Source of the DNA: Fidelibacterota bacterium | Lineage (GTDB): Bacteria; Fidelibacterota; Marinisomatia; Marinisomatales; TCS55 | Assembly (NCBI GenBank): GCA_002701785.1 | Contig: NZXC01000053.1 | Coordinates: 22,501 to 30,119 of the forward strand | Direction of reading: 5' to 3' | Length of the DNA stretch: 7,619 nt | Shown here: positions 7,184 to 7,619 of the stretch, in pieces | How positions within the stretch are numbered: the stretch's first letter is position 1 | Layout: every line of letters begins with the position of its first letter | Translations under genes and position numbers: made by a program | Notes under the pieces: generated by a model | Told to the model about the DNA's origin: nothing | What the model saw: the letters and a program-made list of their open reading frames with translations, nothing else | The model's database searches: none

Positions 7184-7218
7184 CAATTGTACATTGATTT
7201 CTATACTAGAATATACAA
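7184..7218 (-). promoter_or_regulatory. Candidate promoter for the minus-strand operon
   Basis: TACAATTG (7191-7184, minus strand) matches 7 of 8 positions, counting the two free N positions, of the Bacteroidota -7 element TANNTTTG. A TTG (7218-7216) lies 24 nt upstream, slightly long for the -33 element. Transcription would begin near 7177, giving a leader of about 20 nt that excludes the ATG at 7194 and agrees with the start at 7155. The region is so AT-rich that chance matches are likely. Confidence 0.3.
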
Positions 7219-7246
7219 TAATATAATATCAACCGTCCAATATCTA

Positions 7247-7292
7247 ATTATCATATATAATTTTATTATTATTAAGTAAATATATAAATAAT
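7247..7292. repeat. Imperfect AT-only inverted repeat between the divergent genes
   Basis: The arm ATTATCATATAT (7247-7258) faces ATATATAAATAAT (7280-7292), whose reverse complement is ATTATTTATATAT. The arms are separated by 21 nt. They could be an operator for a divergent regulator or a weak stem. In such AT-rich sequence a chance origin is quite possible. Confidence 0.3.
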
Positions 7293-7333
7293 TGTTCTTT
7301 CTTTATTATAAACATTTCGCTACCGAATTGGAA

Positions 7334-7365
7334 TTGTAAAGGATAAATTTCCAAAGTTAAATTTG
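7334..7365 (+). promoter_or_regulatory. Candidate Bacteroidota-type promoter (TTG / TANNTTTG) for the rightward gene
   Basis: TAAATTTG at 7358-7365 matches the TANNTTTG -7 consensus of Bacteroidota at every defined position. A TTG at 7334-7336 lies 21 nt upstream, as expected for the -33 element. Transcription would start near 7372, leaving a short leader with GAAGG before the ATG at 7390. The same 14-bp patch (CAAAGTTAAATTTG, 7352-7365) is a near palindrome and also reads TAACTTTG on the minus strand. Confidence 0.45.
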
Positions 7366-7389
7366 ATACGATTGCAATCTGAAGGTATA

Positions 7390-7619
7390 ATGAAACTATA
7401 TAAAGTACTTATTCTTTCTATTCCATTATTAGTTAGCGCACAAAGTGACCTCTACCCTGTGGAAGACTATTTTGGCGGAGGAATAGGGTATAGTCCCATG
7501 TATATGATGCTTGATTCAATACCAGGCACAAACCAACTAAAAAAAGTGGGGCTTAACCCCGATGATTTTAATAACCCTTTTGTTGTTCATGGTGGAGAAG
7601 GTTTTACACAAATTTCCGG
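7390..7619 (+). CDS. N-terminal part of an exported, probably outer-membrane, protein (runs off the window)
   Basis: An ATG at 7390 opens 76 codons without a stop to the window end. GAAGG at 7381-7385, 4 nt upstream, supports this start. Residues 1-17 look like a signal peptide (MKLYKVLILSIPLLVSA, then QSDLYP). The mature N-terminus contains a Gly-rich FGGGIGYSPMYM segment (about 28-39) and later VVHGGEGFTQIS (about 65-76). Alternating Gly/aromatic stretches of this kind are common in outer-membrane beta-barrel-like proteins of the FCB group, but no specific family is recognised and most of the protein is missing. It is divergently transcribed from the propeller/Ig operon across about 230 bp of shared regulatory DNA, so co-regulation is plausible. 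Confidence 0.72.
   Translation, partial: MKLYKVLILSIPLLVSAQSDLYPVEDYFGGGIGYSPMYMMLDSIPGTNQLKKVGLNPDDFNNPFVVHGGEGFTQIS

Noticed and set aside
7156..7194. ATG at 7194 as the start of the upstream propeller/Ig gene
   Set aside because: It has no ribosome site and would put 13 residues with several Arg/Lys before the signal peptide. The ATG at 7155 has both GGAAGG and a proper leader.

Overview
The window is AT-rich and looks like the chromosome of a Gram-negative bacterium. It carries lpxK (a lipid A pathway gene) and three genes for exported proteins. The best taxonomic guess is a member of the Fibrobacterota-Chlorobiota-Bacteroidota (FCB) group, possibly a marine Neomarinimicrobiota (SAR406) type. 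That guess is inference, from base composition, a TANNTTTG-type promoter element and the style of the propeller/Ig-like secreted proteins. No rRNA or other phylogenetic marker is present to settle it.

Layout. (1) 1-111 (+): the last 36 codons of a gene that may encode a DUF374-type lysophospholipid acyltransferase. (2) 89-1153 (+): lpxK, lipid A 4'-kinase, starting at TTG inside the previous gene. (3) 1150-4833 (-): a very large exported protein with an FG-GAP-like beta-propeller, seven Ig/cadherin-like modules, one of them interrupted by a probable CBM9/DOMON-like domain, and a hydrophobic segment at the extreme C-terminus. Its stop codon overlaps that of lpxK tail to tail. (4) 4840-7155 (-): a second exported protein, lying 6 bp upstream in the same operon. 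It is a divergent paralogue of gene 3 over the propeller and first Ig module but has a different C-terminal half and a tail built from an exact 48-bp tandem repeat. (5) About 7156-7389: a divergent promoter region. (6) 7390 to the right edge (+): the start of a further exported, probably outer-membrane, protein.

Two units are visible: an envelope-lipid operon at the left and a divergent cluster of secreted or surface proteins at the right. The main point of interest is the tandem pair of propeller-Ig proteins. They share an architecture that can be aligned by eye, but one keeps acidic calcium-loop-like motifs and gains a long Ig stalk and C-terminal hydrophobic anchor, while the other has lost most of the acidic motifs and ends in a soluble repetitive tail. 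This suggests two partners of one cell-surface assembly. I do not recognise it as a named system.
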